Source: Blastomonas sp. SL216 (GTDB taxonomy: Bacteria > Pseudomonadota > Alphaproteobacteria > Sphingomonadales > Sphingomonadaceae). Taken from it: DNA of 64,000 nt. The stretch lies in contig CP113055.1 in the NCBI GenBank assembly GCA_026625625.1, positions 3,393,001 through 3,457,000 of the forward strand, in the 5' to 3' direction. Within the stretch, counting starts at the first letter, position 1; every line of letters begins with the position of its first letter. This document shows positions 6,440 to 14,799 of the stretch, in pieces. Both the position numbers and the translations under genes were made by a program. Below the pieces are notes generated by a model, which did not search any database, was not told where the DNA came from, and saw only the letters and a list, made by a program, of their open reading frames with translations.

Positions 6440-8773
6440 ATGGCCTATTGGCTCTGCGAAGGTCGCCGCGACCAGACGTCCAGCCATATCCAGCGCTTTG
6501 ATCCGCGCTTCTGGACGGTCAACTTCCCCCGACCGATGATGGCTTCGGTGGTCACCACCGCGCCCGATGCGCTGCGGGTGGATGTGCAGTTCCATGATCG
6601 CGACGCGCTGGCCGGACTGATCTGGGAGAGCGTGGACCGGTTCGATCATCCCCTGCTCGCTTATGCCGACGATCGGGATTATGCGCGCACGACGCTCACC
6701 TTCCACTGGCGCTCTTCAGGGGTGAAGCCGCTGGACGCCGTGCATGGCCCGACCCTGACCATCGAGGGGCGCGATGCCTCGGGCGCGGCCAGAAGCTGGT
6801 ATGTGCGGTTGTGGAACTATGCCAGCGGCACGCCCGAGGATGCCCAGATCACGCTGCCATTCTCGGCGCTGGCCGGCGGCTTTATGCTGCCGGGAGAGGC
6901 CGATCCGGTTCACCCTGGCGATATCGACCGGATGTTCATCTCGATCGTCCCGCCCGATTTTGACGAAAGTCCGGGCGCGCTTGCAGCCCCCGCCAATGGC
7001 TGGGTGGAGATGACCGCGATCGTCTGCGACGGGGCGCGGTCGGTGCTCGAGATTGGCGATGTGCTGGTGCCGCCGCATGGCCTGGCCATGGCAACCGCCT
7101 ATGACGACAGTTTCAACCTCACGCCCGCGCGCATTGTGCGCAACATGATCGGCCTGGGTTATCGTGGATCGATCAACCATTATGTCGGCATGAGCCACTA
7201 TTTCTCGCTGGCGCGCGCCGGTGCGGACTTGCTGGTAACGACCGCAGGCGGCGCGATCAACCCGCCCTGCGCCGCCTGGCATCGGAGCCTTGTAGAGCAG
7301 GCCAGGCGCTGGGGCCTCAGCCCGATCATGTCGCTGTCCTATGAGCTGTTTGACGCGCATTGCCCCGAAGACTGGAAGCAACGCGCGGAAAATGGCGACG
7401 CTGCGCTGACCGGCTGGGTACCGCCTTCGACGCTGCTGAGCCCCGCCCATGCCGGCGCGATGGCCTATCTGCAGGCTGTCGGCAGCGCCTTTGCGCAGAT
7501 CCTGGTCGAGGCCGAGCTGCCGGTGCGTTTCCAGGTCGGGGAACCATGGTGGTGGATCATGCCCGATGGGCGCATCTGCCTCTACGATGCTGCGGCCAGT
7601 GTCGCCTTTGGTGCGGCGCAGGTTTCGATCCCGACCATCCGTGCGCCGATGAATGCTGCGCAGCAAGCGATGCTCGATCAGGCTGGGCAGATGCTGGCGG
7701 ACTCGACCCTGGCCCTGGTCCAGGCCGTGCGCGATGCTGTCGCACCTGTGCCGGTCGAATCGATGGTCCTGGTCTATCTGCCGACGGTGCTGGATGCCGC
7801 CGCGCCGGATGCCCGGCGCGCCAATGTGCCCGTCGGCTGGGCCTGGCCCGCCTTCGACGTGCTGCAGCTGGAAGACTATGACTGGGTGATCGAGGGGCGC
7901 TTTGCCGATCAGCAGTCGGGCCTTGCCCTGATGCAGCAACGGCTGGGCTATCCGTTGGCGCAGCAGCATTACATGAGCGGCTTTGTGCTGCTGCCCGAAC
8001 AGGCCGGTGTTTGGGGCAACATCGCGCGCGCTGCCGATCTCGCCAAGGCGCGCGGCGTGGCCGAAACGCTGATCTGGGCGCTGCCGCAAGTGACCCGCGA
8101 CGGCTTCACCTATTTCGATCTTCAGCCAGAAGGAGACGGCACCATGCTGGCCTTTGATGACGTGCTGTTTCCGCTGGCGATCGGCCGCGAAGCGCAGACA
8201 ACGAGCCGCTTTTCGACGCAGATATTCCAGTCGGTCAGCGGCCATGAAACGCGCAACAGCCTGTGGGCCGATGCCAGCCTCAGCTTCGATATCGGCCCCG
8301 GCATCCGGTCAGAGACGGACTGTGCCGAACTCATCCGCTTCTTTCGCGCCCGGCGCGGGGCCGCGCGCGGTTTCCGCCTGCGCGATCCGCTCGATTGCAG
8401 CTCGGCCGAGAGCGGCGCGATACCGCATCACTCCGACCAGCTGCTGGGCGAGGGCGATGGCGTGCAGTCCGAATTCGCGCTGATCAAGCATTATGGCGGT
8501 CCGGCAGGTAGCCAGCAGCGCCGGATCACCCGCCCGGTCGCTGGATCGGTGCTGGTGTCCGTTGGCGGATCAGCCGTAACTGGTTGGACGCTGCTGCCCG
8601 GCGGCATCATCCGCTTGGCCGCGCCTCCAACCGACGGGGCGCAGGTGCGCGCGGGCTTTCTGTTCGACGTGCCGGTGCGCTTTGCGATGGACGAGCTGAC
8701 CGTCAGCGCCGCAACATTCGCTGCCGGAGAAGCCGTGTCCGTCCCGCTGGTCGAAATCCGCGAGGCGACATGA
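6440..8773 (+). CDS. Enlarged distal tail protein: large N-terminal region fused to DUF2460 (GTA g12-like)
   Basis: A 777-residue protein in the slot of GTA g12. The last ~209 residues, from Met569, are the DUF2460 / TIGR02217 domain (FDDVLFPLAIGREAQTTSRF, then the GPGIRS and RFFRARRG segments), which alone equals the usual g12 protein of about 200 residues. Residues 1-560 are an added region. Residues 1-200 look beta-sandwich-like and 215-560 look like a TIM-barrel-type alpha/beta domain (YDDSFNLTPARIV, FQVGEPWWWIM). This may resemble the barrel-bearing tail-decorating proteins of some phages, which would be surface exposed; that is inference. A strong internal ribosome site sits exactly at the domain boundary (see 8130-8146). 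Confidence 0.82.
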   Translation: MAYWLCEGRRDQTSSHIQRFDPRFWTVNFPRPMMASVVTTAPDALRVDVQFHDRDALAGLIWESVDRFDHPLLAYADDRDYARTTLTFHWRSSGVKPLDAVHGPTLTIEGRDASGAARSWYVRLWNYASGTPEDAQITLPFSALAGGFMLPGEADPVHPGDIDRMFISIVPPDFDESPGALAAPANGWVEMTAIVCDGARSVLEIGDVLVPPHGLAMATAYDDSFNLTPARIVRNMIGLGYRGSINHYVGMSHYFSLARAGADLLVTTAGGAINPPCAAWHRSLVEQARRWGLSPIMSLSYELFDAHCPEDWKQRAENGDAALTGWVPPSTLLSPAHAGAMAYLQAVGSAFAQILVEAELPVRFQVGEPWWWIMPDGRICLYDAAASVAFGAAQVSIPTIRAPMNAAQQAMLDQAGQMLADSTLALVQAVRDAVAPVPVESMVLVYLPTVLDAAAPDARRANVPVGWAWPAFDVLQLEDYDWVIEGRFADQQSGLALMQQRLGYPLAQQHYMSGFVLLPEQAGVWGNIARAADLAKARGVAETLIWALPQVTRDGFTYFDLQPEGDGTMLAFDDVLFPLAIGREAQTTSRFSTQIFQSVSGHETRNSLWADASLSFDIGPGIRSETDCAELIRFFRARRGAARGFRLRDPLDCSSAESGAIPHHSDQLLGEGDGVQSEFALIKHYGGPAGSQQRRITRPVAGSVLVSVGGSAVTGWTLLPGGIIRLAAPPTDGAQVRAGFLFDVPVRFAMDELTVSAATFAAGEAVSVPLVEIREAT
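8130..8146 (+). promoter_or_regulatory. Internal Shine-Dalgarno and in-frame ATG at the DUF2460 boundary
   Basis: AAGGAG at 8130-8135 stands 8 bases before an in-frame ATG at 8144 (Met569 of the 777-residue protein). It is one of the strongest ribosome sites in the operon and lies at the point where the added region ends and DUF2460 begins. Initiation here would give a stand-alone 209-residue g12-sized protein. Confidence 0.6.
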
Positions 8774-9591
8774 GGACGCGCTGGTTCGACCGTCCGCTCG
8801 AGACCATCGCGATGCTCTGGCATATCGAGCGCGCGGATGGCATTGCCCTGGGCTTTGCAGCGCATGATCGCGATCTGGTGATCGGCCATGTGCGCTATCA
8901 CGCCGCACCGGGAATGCTGCCCTCTGCGATCGAGATGGATGACGGCTTTGATCCCCTCGACATGGATGTGGGCGGTGCGCTCAGCCATCAGTTGATCCGC
9001 GCCGACGATCTGGAAGCCGGGCGCTGGAACGGGGCAGCGATCCGCATGGGGCTGGTCGATTGGGAGCGACCGCAGGACGGCGCAGCCTGGTTCTGGCATG
9101 GCCATCTGGGTTCCGTTTCGATCGAGGGGCAGCAGTTCACCGCAGAGCTTCGTGGTCTGAAGGCGCTGCTGGATGCTGACTATGCGCCCACCTCTTCGCC
9201 TTCGTGCCGGGCAGAATTCTGCGGCCCTGGTTGCGGACTGAGCCGCGCGCGGTTCGAGCGGATCGGCGTGCTGGCGGCTGTCGAGGGTGATGCGCTGGTC
9301 TTCGAGGGACTGGTCGGACCAGATGCTGCGAAACTTGTGCAGGGGCAGGTGCGCTGGATCAGCGGGGCCTGTGCAGGGCTGGACAGCCGCATCATCGACC
9401 ATGACGGGCCAGGCCTTTTGCTGGAGCGAAGCCTAGCACCGCAGCCTCAGGCGGGAGACCTGGCGCTGCTGATCGAGGGGTGTGACAAGGCGTTTGCGAC
9501 CTGTTCTGCTCGGTTCGGCAATGCCGTGAACTTTCGCGGCGAACCGCATTTGCCCGGCAACGATCTGCTCACCCGTTTTGCGACCTTCTGA
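8770..9591 (+). CDS. DUF2163 baseplate hub protein (GTA g13-like)
   Basis: A 273-residue hub protein of the DUF2163 family that forms the central ring under the distal tail. It has the typical start 'FDRPLETIAMLWHIERADGIALGFAAHDRDL' and the Cys cluster 'SCRAEFCGPGCGLSR' near residue 148, followed by 'GCDKAFATCSARFGNAVNF' and 'GEPHLPG' at the end. In RcGTA the corresponding hub carries an iron-sulfur cluster bound by these conserved cysteines. The ATG overlaps the g12 stop. Confidence 0.92.
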   Translation: MRTRWFDRPLETIAMLWHIERADGIALGFAAHDRDLVIGHVRYHAAPGMLPSAIEMDDGFDPLDMDVGGALSHQLIRADDLEAGRWNGAAIRMGLVDWERPQDGAAWFWHGHLGSVSIEGQQFTAELRGLKALLDADYAPTSSPSCRAEFCGPGCGLSRARFERIGVLAAVEGDALVFEGLVGPDAAKLVQGQVRWISGACAGLDSRIIDHDGPGLLLERSLAPQPQAGDLALLIEGCDKAFATCSARFGNAVNFRGEPHLPGNDLLTRFATF

Positions 9592-9592
9592 C

Positions 9593-10003
9593 ATGGACGA
9601 TGGAGCCAGGCTCGCGGCAGCGGCACGAACGTTGCTGGGCTGCCCTTTCCGCCTGCACGGGCGCGATCCGGCCACCGGGCTCGATTGCGTCGGGGTGGTG
9701 GCAGCAGCCATGGACCGCATCGGGCATGCGGTTGCCGTGCCCGCCGATTACCGGCTGCGCGGCGGGTCTATGCACCGGTTCGACAGCTGGGCATCCGCAT
9801 GCGGGCTGCAACCTCATGATGAGGGCGCCGCATCGGCCCCGGGCGACGTTCTGTTGTGCGAGGTCGTGGCGCAGCATTTCCACGTCATGCTCGATTGCGG
9901 CGATGCGCTTGTGCACGCGCATGTCGCCCTGGGCCGGGTGGTGGCCTGCCCCCCGCCAGCGCCCTGGCCGGTGCGGCGGCGCTGGCGGCTTCAGCAAGGA
10001 TAA
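9593..10003 (+). CDS. NlpC/P60-type cell-wall peptidase (GTA g14-like)
   Basis: A 136-residue small cysteine peptidase of the phage NlpC/P60 type. It is carried in the tail tip and expected to open the peptidoglycan of the recipient cell. The catalytic Cys is Cys32 in 'GLDCVGVV' and the His is His95 or His97 in 'AQHFHVML'. A further His-rich 'ALVHAHV' follows. The ATG is one base after the hub stop. Size and order match g14. Confidence 0.9.
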   Translation: MDDGARLAAAARTLLGCPFRLHGRDPATGLDCVGVVAAAMDRIGHAVAVPADYRLRGGSMHRFDSWASACGLQPHDEGAASAPGDVLLCEVVAQHFHVMLDCGDALVHAHVALGRVVACPPPAPWPVRRRWRLQQG

Positions 10004-10008
10004 TCATT

Positions 10009-12204
10009 GTGGCAACATTGGTTTTGAGCACGGTCGGCACGCTGGTCGGCGGACCGCTGGGCGGTGCACTGGGGGCTCTGGTCGGCCGGACGATCGACCA
10101 GACGGTGCTGTTTCGACCGAAGGATCGCGAAGGGCCCCGGCTCACCGATCTGGCGGTGCAGAGCTCGCAATATGGCAGCCCGTTTGCGCATGTGCATGGC
10201 CGGGTACGGATTGCCGGAACCGTCATCTGGGCGACGGATCTCAAGGAGCGCCGCATCCGCGAGGGGGGCGGCAAGGGCAGGCCGGGCACGACCCGCTACA
10301 GCTATTCGGTGTCGTTTGCCGTGGCGCTTTCTGCGCGGCCGATCGCCGGCGTTGGGCGTATCTGGGCCGAGGGCAATCTGCTGCGCGGCCAGGACGGCGT
10401 CTTTACCAGCGAAACCGGCTTCCGCCTGCACACCGGCCATGGCGACCAGGCGCTCGATCCGCTGATCGCATCTGCCGAAGGGTTAAGCGATTGCCCGGCC
10501 TATCGCGGCCTTGCCTATGCGGTGTTCGAGGATATGGCGCTGGAAGAATTCGGCAACCGTATCCCTTCGCTCACCTTCGAGGTGATCGGCGATCCGGGCG
10601 ACGGGGGCGATGTGGCACTGGGCCCGATCGTGGCCGCGCTTGCCGCAGCCCCTGCCGCGCCCGAGGGTGATTTCGCGGTCACTGGCTGGAGCCTTGCCGA
10701 TATGTCGCGGCGCGAGGCCCTGCAGACGATCGCCAGCGGCTTTCCATTGGTGCTGCGGGAAGAGCAGGCAGGGCTTCAGCCGCAATGGCTGGAAAATGCG
10801 GGAGCGCCTCCTGCGGTCATAGCTCGCACGGCGCTGTTGCTGCGCGATCAGGCCGCAGCCTTTGACCGGCAGCGGATTGCACCAACAGCGGGTGCGATGG
10901 CGCTGCGCTATTACGAGCCCGAGCGCGATTATCAGCCCGGCCTTAGGCGCAGCGGGACCAGCAGCAGTGGCCGCGCGCAGCAGATCGACGTGCCCGCGGT
11001 CATGACGGCAGGGTTGGCGCAGCAGCGGGCCGATCAGCTGGTTCGCCTGCAACGCGACGGGCTCGAGCGGCTGAACCTTCGGGTCGCGCTGTTCGATCCT
11101 GCGCTCCAGCCTGGCCGGATCGTGATGGTGGAGGGCGTTGCCGGCCACTGGCGGATACGGCGCTGGCATTGGGGCGGCGAGGGCATCGATCTCGAACTCG
11201 TCAGCCAGCGCGTGGGCGGTCTTGCTGTGCTCGCAGCCAGCGACCCGGGGCGCAGCGTCAACACGCCGGATGATGCGATCGGCCCGACGACAATGGCGCT
11301 GTTCGATCTGCCCTCGCCGCTCGACCGGCCGCTGATGCATGCGCATATCGCCATTGCCGTTGCGGGAGCTTCCGCAGGGTGGCGCGGTGCTCATGTCCAT
11401 GAGGTCGAAGAAGGCGGTTCGTCGGGCGCGTTGCTGGATTTCCTGCGGGTTGGTGCGACACTTGGCCAGGTGCTCGATCCGCCGGGGCCTGGAACGCCAA
11501 TGCTGCGCGATGATCGCAGCAGCATTGTGGTCCAGCTCGTCCGGGATGGCCCCTTTGCCTTGACCAATGCCGATGATGACGCGCTGGCGCGAGGGGCGAA
11601 TATGGCGGTGATCGGATCGGAGCTGATCCAGTTCGCGCGGGCGGCCCCGCTGGGCGATCGGACGTTCCAGCTGACCGGGCTGTGGCGCGGGCGGGGCGGG
11701 ACCGAGGATGCGATCGCTGGGCATGGCGTCGGCGAGTGGTTCGCGCTGGTCAACGATGCGCTTGCGCTGGTCGATCCCGATCAGATCGGCGCGCGGCCGG
11801 ATTTCCGCATTGCTGCGCAAGGCCGAGGCGATGCTGTGCCGGTGGTCGCCGAGCTTGCCGGTCATGGCCGAGCGGTGCGCCCCCTGGCGCCCGTCCATGG
11901 CCGGATAGAGGCCCATGATACCGGTGCGATCACGCTGCGCTGGACCCGTCGCAGTCGCAACGGCTTTGCCTGGCGCGATCTGGTCGAAGTTCCGCTGGGT
12001 GAGGAGCTGGAGGCCTATCGCGTGTCGCTCATCGCCGATGGCGTGCTGGTCGCGGAGCGAGAAGCCAGTTTGCCCGAGATCACGCTTGATACCGTAACAA
12101 TGGCCGAGGCGCGGAGCCTCGCGACGCACGCGCTGACCGTTGCGATCGTGCAGCGCGGCGCGCTCGGCATCTCGCCCCCGCTGGTTCTGGCCTTGCCGCT
12201 GTGA
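10009..12204 (+). CDS. GTA host-interaction / tail-tip protein (g15-like)
   Basis: A 731-residue tail-tip protein. It begins with a Gly-rich hydrophobic segment (TVGTLVGGPLGGALGALVG) and 'TIDQTVLF', then 'LTDLAVQSSQYGSPFAHVHGRVRIAGTVIWATDL', the conserved opening of phage host-specificity proteins. The GTG start at 10009 is chosen because AAGGA lies 8 bases upstream; the frame stays open further upstream without a start signal. At 731 residues it is much shorter than the ~1300-residue RcGTA homologue, so C-terminal receptor-binding modules are absent and may be supplied by the separate fibre gene. Confidence 0.85.
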   Translation: MATLVLSTVGTLVGGPLGGALGALVGRTIDQTVLFRPKDREGPRLTDLAVQSSQYGSPFAHVHGRVRIAGTVIWATDLKERRIREGGGKGRPGTTRYSYSVSFAVALSARPIAGVGRIWAEGNLLRGQDGVFTSETGFRLHTGHGDQALDPLIASAEGLSDCPAYRGLAYAVFEDMALEEFGNRIPSLTFEVIGDPGDGGDVALGPIVAALAAAPAAPEGDFAVTGWSLADMSRREALQTIASGFPLVLREEQAGLQPQWLENAGAPPAVIARTALLLRDQAAAFDRQRIAPTAGAMALRYYEPERDYQPGLRRSGTSSSGRAQQIDVPAVMTAGLAQQRADQLVRLQRDGLERLNLRVALFDPALQPGRIVMVEGVAGHWRIRRWHWGGEGIDLELVSQRVGGLAVLAASDPGRSVNTPDDAIGPTTMALFDLPSPLDRPLMHAHIAIAVAGASAGWRGAHVHEVEEGGSSGALLDFLRVGATLGQVLDPPGPGTPMLRDDRSSIVVQLVRDGPFALTNADDDALARGANMAVIGSELIQFARAAPLGDRTFQLTGLWRGRGGTEDAIAGHGVGEWFALVNDALALVDPDQIGARPDFRIAAQGRGDAVPVVAELAGHGRAVRPLAPVHGRIEAHDTGAITLRWTRRSRNGFAWRDLVEVPLGEELEAYRVSLIADGVLVAEREASLPEITLDTVTMAEARSLATHALTVAIVQRGALGISPPLVLALPL

Positions 12205-12237
12205 CCCCTCCTTCCCTTCGACACAGGAAACCCGATC

Positions 12238-12681
12238 ATGCCATCGACGCCCAATTTTTCGCTGCCCATGCTATACGCGGCCCAGGCGCAAAAGGAGATC
12301 ACGCACAACGAGGCGCTGGTGCTCATCGATGCCCTTCTGGCCGGAGTGATCGTTGCCATCGCAAACGATCCCGCAGGGCTGTCGCCGCAGCCGGGTGAGG
12401 CCTTTATCGTTGGCGATGCACCCGTTGGTCTGTGGGCGGCGCAAGCCTGCTGCATCGCTATATTCAGCGACGGAGGCTGGCGATTTGCACCCGCCGTCAA
12501 CGCGATGCGCCTGTTTGACCGGACGGCCGGCGTCATGCGCCGCTTCGATGGCAGCAACTGGCTTGGCTATCCCGCAATCGCCGATGCAACCGGCGGTTCG
12601 GTGGTCGATGCAGAGGCTCGCGCCACCCTTGCAGCAGTGCTGGTGGCGCTGCGCCAGGCGGGGCTTGCAGCCGTTACGTGA
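12238..12681 (+). CDS. DUF2793 domain protein
   Basis: A 147-residue DUF2793 protein. The opening 'STPNFSLPMLYAAQAQKEITHNEALVLIDALL' is the family signature, found at the end of GTA and prophage tail operons in sphingomonads and rhodobacteria, often as the N-terminal part of fibre-like proteins. A central 'IVGDAPVGLWAAQ...FSDGGWRFAPA' beta region follows. An AGGAAA ribosome site precedes the ATG. It is probably a surface or tail-associated protein; its exact role is unknown. Confidence 0.85.
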   Translation: MPSTPNFSLPMLYAAQAQKEITHNEALVLIDALLAGVIVAIANDPAGLSPQPGEAFIVGDAPVGLWAAQACCIAIFSDGGWRFAPAVNAMRLFDRTAGVMRRFDGSNWLGYPAIADATGGSVVDAEARATLAAVLVALRQAGLAAVT

Positions 12682-12744
12682 TTGATCTCAGGCACAATAT
12701 GCGTTTATGATTCGGTATGTTACCGGCCGTGTCAGCGCGGAAGC

Positions 12745-12773
12745 TGCCTGCGCCCGGAAGGGCGGCATTTTTT
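12745..12773 (+). terminator. Terminator at the end of the GTA-like operon
   Basis: A hairpin with CGCCC (12751-12755) and GGGCG (12760-12764) around GGAA, extended by an outer TGC/GCA pair, is followed by six T residues (12768-12773). It lies 64 bases after the DUF2793 stop and ends the operon before ompA. Confidence 0.75.
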
Positions 12774-12903
12774 GCCCGACACCCCCTGAAATGGCGACAT
12801 TTCGGCAACACTCAGGCTAAAACCGCGCTTGCGTGGCAACTATCTTGGCGTTAGTAACGTTGCCGAGTTGTCGTTCCAAATCCTACTTATAAGGGGAAAA
12901 TCT

Positions 12904-14019
12904 ATGCGCAAGTTAGTCGTTGGACTGGCGTTGGCATCTACCGCCCTGACGACGCCGGCCTTCGCCCGCGACGGCCAGTGGTATGTCGGCGTGGAAGGCG
13001 GCGCCATGATCGTCGAAGACATCGAGTTCGATGTCGGCGCTCTGAGCAACGCCACGCTCGTGGACACGGACACCGGCTATGATGTCGGTGCCATTGTCGG
13101 TTACGATTTCGGCCCGTTCCGTCTGGAATCGGAAGTCAGCTATCGTGAAGCTGATATCACCGATGTGCAGACTCAGGTCGGCATCTCGCGTGGCGCAGCC
13201 GCGACGGCTATCGGTCGCTTCAACGCTGTCGGCAGCGCCAATGTTCTGGCGTTCATGGTCAATGGCCTGATCGACTTCGGAGCTGATGATGGCCTGCAGG
13301 GCTTTGTCGGCGGTGGTGTTGGTGTTGCTCGTACCGACTTCAACGGTTCGACCCAGCCGGGCACTGGCCCCTTCATCGATGATTCGGACACCGGTTTCGC
13401 CTGGCAGGTTCTGGCGGGGGTTCGCGCTCCGATCAGCGACAGCTGGGACGTGGGTCTGAAGTATCGCTTCTTCAACAGCGACTCGGTTGACCTGCTGAGC
13501 GTCAACGGCCGTGAATTCGACAGCCGTTTCCGCAGCCACTCGATCCTGGGCAGCATCATCTACAACTTCGGTGGTGAAGAAGCGGCTCCGCCGCCTCCGC
13601 CTCCGCCGCCTCCGCCGCCCCCGCCGCCCCCGCCGCCTCCGCCTCCTCCGCCGCCGCCTCCGCCGGTTTGCGAGAAGGGTCCGTACATCGTGTTCTTCGA
13701 CTTTGATAAGTCGAACATCACGCCGGAAGCTGCGACCATTCTGGACAACGCCGTTGCCGCTTACGGCAGCTGTGGTTCGGTTCCGGTCATGCTGGCTGGT
13801 CACGCTGACCGCTCGGGTGCAGCAACCTACAACGTGGGCCTGTCCCAGCGTCGTGCCGACTCCGTCAAGGCCTATCTGGTCTCGCGGAACATCCCGGCCA
13901 GCGCTATCAGCACCCAGGCGTTCGGTGAAACCCGCAACCGCGTTCAGACCGCCGACGGCGTTCGTGAACTGCAGAACCGTCGCGTGGAAATCACCTACGG
14001 TCCGGGTTCGGGCATGTAA
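12904..14019 (+). CDS. OmpA family outer-membrane protein with a 26-proline linker
   Basis: A 371-residue protein with a signal peptide (MRKLVVGLALASTALTTPAFA, cleavage after residue 21). An eight-strand barrel spans about residues 25-222 and ends in a typical '.IYNF' strand. An uninterrupted run of 26 prolines follows (residues 229-254), then an OmpA peptidoglycan-binding domain (VFFDFDKSNITPEAA, AGHADRSG, NVGLSQRRADSVKAYL, NRRVEI). It tethers the outer membrane to the cell wall. An AAGGGGA site precedes the ATG at 12904. Codon choice differs from its neighbours (more GTT, CGT, GCT), as expected for a very highly expressed gene. Confidence 0.95.
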   Translation: MRKLVVGLALASTALTTPAFARDGQWYVGVEGGAMIVEDIEFDVGALSNATLVDTDTGYDVGAIVGYDFGPFRLESEVSYREADITDVQTQVGISRGAAATAIGRFNAVGSANVLAFMVNGLIDFGADDGLQGFVGGGVGVARTDFNGSTQPGTGPFIDDSDTGFAWQVLAGVRAPISDSWDVGLKYRFFNSDSVDLLSVNGREFDSRFRSHSILGSIIYNFGGEEAAPPPPPPPPPPPPPPPPPPPPPPPPPPVCEKGPYIVFFDFDKSNITPEAATILDNAVAAYGSCGSVPVMLAGHADRSGAATYNVGLSQRRADSVKAYLVSRNIPASAISTQAFGETRNRVQTADGVRELQNRRVEITYGPGSGM

Positions 14020-14051
14020 GCCAAACGCCGGATCTTCGGATCTGGTACAAA

Positions 14052-14081
14052 GAGGGCCGGTCTTCGGATCGGCCCTTTTTT
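14052..14081 (+). terminator. Strong intrinsic terminator after the OmpA gene
   Basis: A 9-bp stem (14054-14062 with 14067-14075) closes on TTCG and is followed by six T residues (14076-14081). It starts 35 bases after the stop of the OmpA gene. Confidence 0.9.
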
Positions 14082-14167
14082 GTTGCCCGCTGGCAGGGCA
14101 ATGCCTTTACGCATCATGACTTGCCCGATCGCTTGCCGCTGGCCGCTGCAAGGCTTATGTTGAGTGC

Positions 14168-14509
14168 ATGGACACCAACACTTCCGAAGCCATCATCCTG
14201 ACCGCCAGCGCTGCCCGCCGCGTCGCGGCCATCGCTGCCAAGCAGGGCAAGCCTGCCATCCTGCGCCTGTCGGTCGAGGGCGGTGGCTGTTCCGGTTTCC
14301 AGTATCGCTTTGGCCTCGCTGATGCCCCGGAAGAGGGGGACACCCTGGCCGAGACCGATGGGGTTGCACTGGTGGTTGATGAAATGAGCCTCGACCTCGT
14401 GCGGGGCAGCGCGGTCGATTTCGTCGAATCGCTTGGCGGTTCCGCCTTTCAGGTCACCAATCCCAATGCCGCATCCGGCTGTGGCTGTGGCTCCAGCTTC
14501 GCGATCTGA
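14168..14509 (+). CDS. erpA: Iron-sulfur cluster insertion protein ErpA
   Basis: A 113-residue A-type carrier (HesB/IscA/ErpA family) that receives Fe-S clusters from the scaffold and hands them to target enzymes. The three cluster ligands are visible: Cys41 in 'GGGCSGFQY' and Cys105 and Cys107 in 'SGCGCGSSF'. The core 'GVALVVDEMSLDLVRGSAVDFVE' is typical of the family. The ErpA subgroup is chosen over IscA because of the 'FQVTNPNA.SGCGCG' ending and the absence of isc neighbours. It is transcribed separately from the OmpA gene, behind a strong terminator. Confidence 0.9.
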   Translation: MDTNTSEAIILTASAARRVAAIAAKQGKPAILRLSVEGGGCSGFQYRFGLADAPEEGDTLAETDGVALVVDEMSLDLVRGSAVDFVESLGGSAFQVTNPNAASGCGCGSSFAI

Positions 14510-14706
14510 TGTTTGGGGGCAGGGGCGAGGCAATCCGCCATTGTCAGCCGTCAGCACAGCAGTTTCGGTCAACGCGCCTAGCCTGGTCGTTCACTGATCG
14601 CTGACGCGGCTATCCTTCAGTGAAATCATGCCTGTGTGCCGGAACCGGGAACCGGTCTTGGCGTATCCCCCTGCAACGCGCTAAAGCGATCAGGACAGGG
14701 GGCCTC

Positions 14707-14799
14707 ATGACCAGACTCAAGCGTACATCGATGATCATCCGCCCGTGCCGCGTCGGCCATGCAGTGGCCGCTACGGCCAGCCATGGAGCAGCCGCGTGA
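14707..14799 (+). CDS. Possible 30-residue upstream ORF coupled to the AI-2E exporter gene
   Basis: An ATG preceded by AGGGGG at 5-10 bases opens a 30-codon frame (MTRLKRTSMIIRPCRVGHAV...) whose TGA at 14797-14799 shares its last base with the ATG of the following gene (TGATG). The downstream gene has no good ribosome site of its own, so translation of this short frame may deliver ribosomes to it. The peptide is basic and matches no known family; it could be a regulatory leader. The rest of 14510-14706 shows only a CCGGAACC repeat and no clear gene. Confidence 0.4.
   Translation: MTRLKRTSMIIRPCRVGHAVAATASHGAAA

Noticed and set aside
1-12681. Complete prophage
   Set aside because: No integrase, repressor, replication or lysis gene is visible, and the gene order and sizes (very short tape measure, gp10/gp10.1, DUF2163 hub, small peptidase) match a GTA-type cluster.
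13588-13665. Tandem DNA repeat or CRISPR-like array
   Set aside because: The repeat is a proline-codon run inside a coding frame; no spacers of constant length are present anywhere in the window.
13560-13748. Antisense frame with a long poly-glycine run
   Set aside because: It is simply the complement of the 26 proline codons of the OmpA-like gene.
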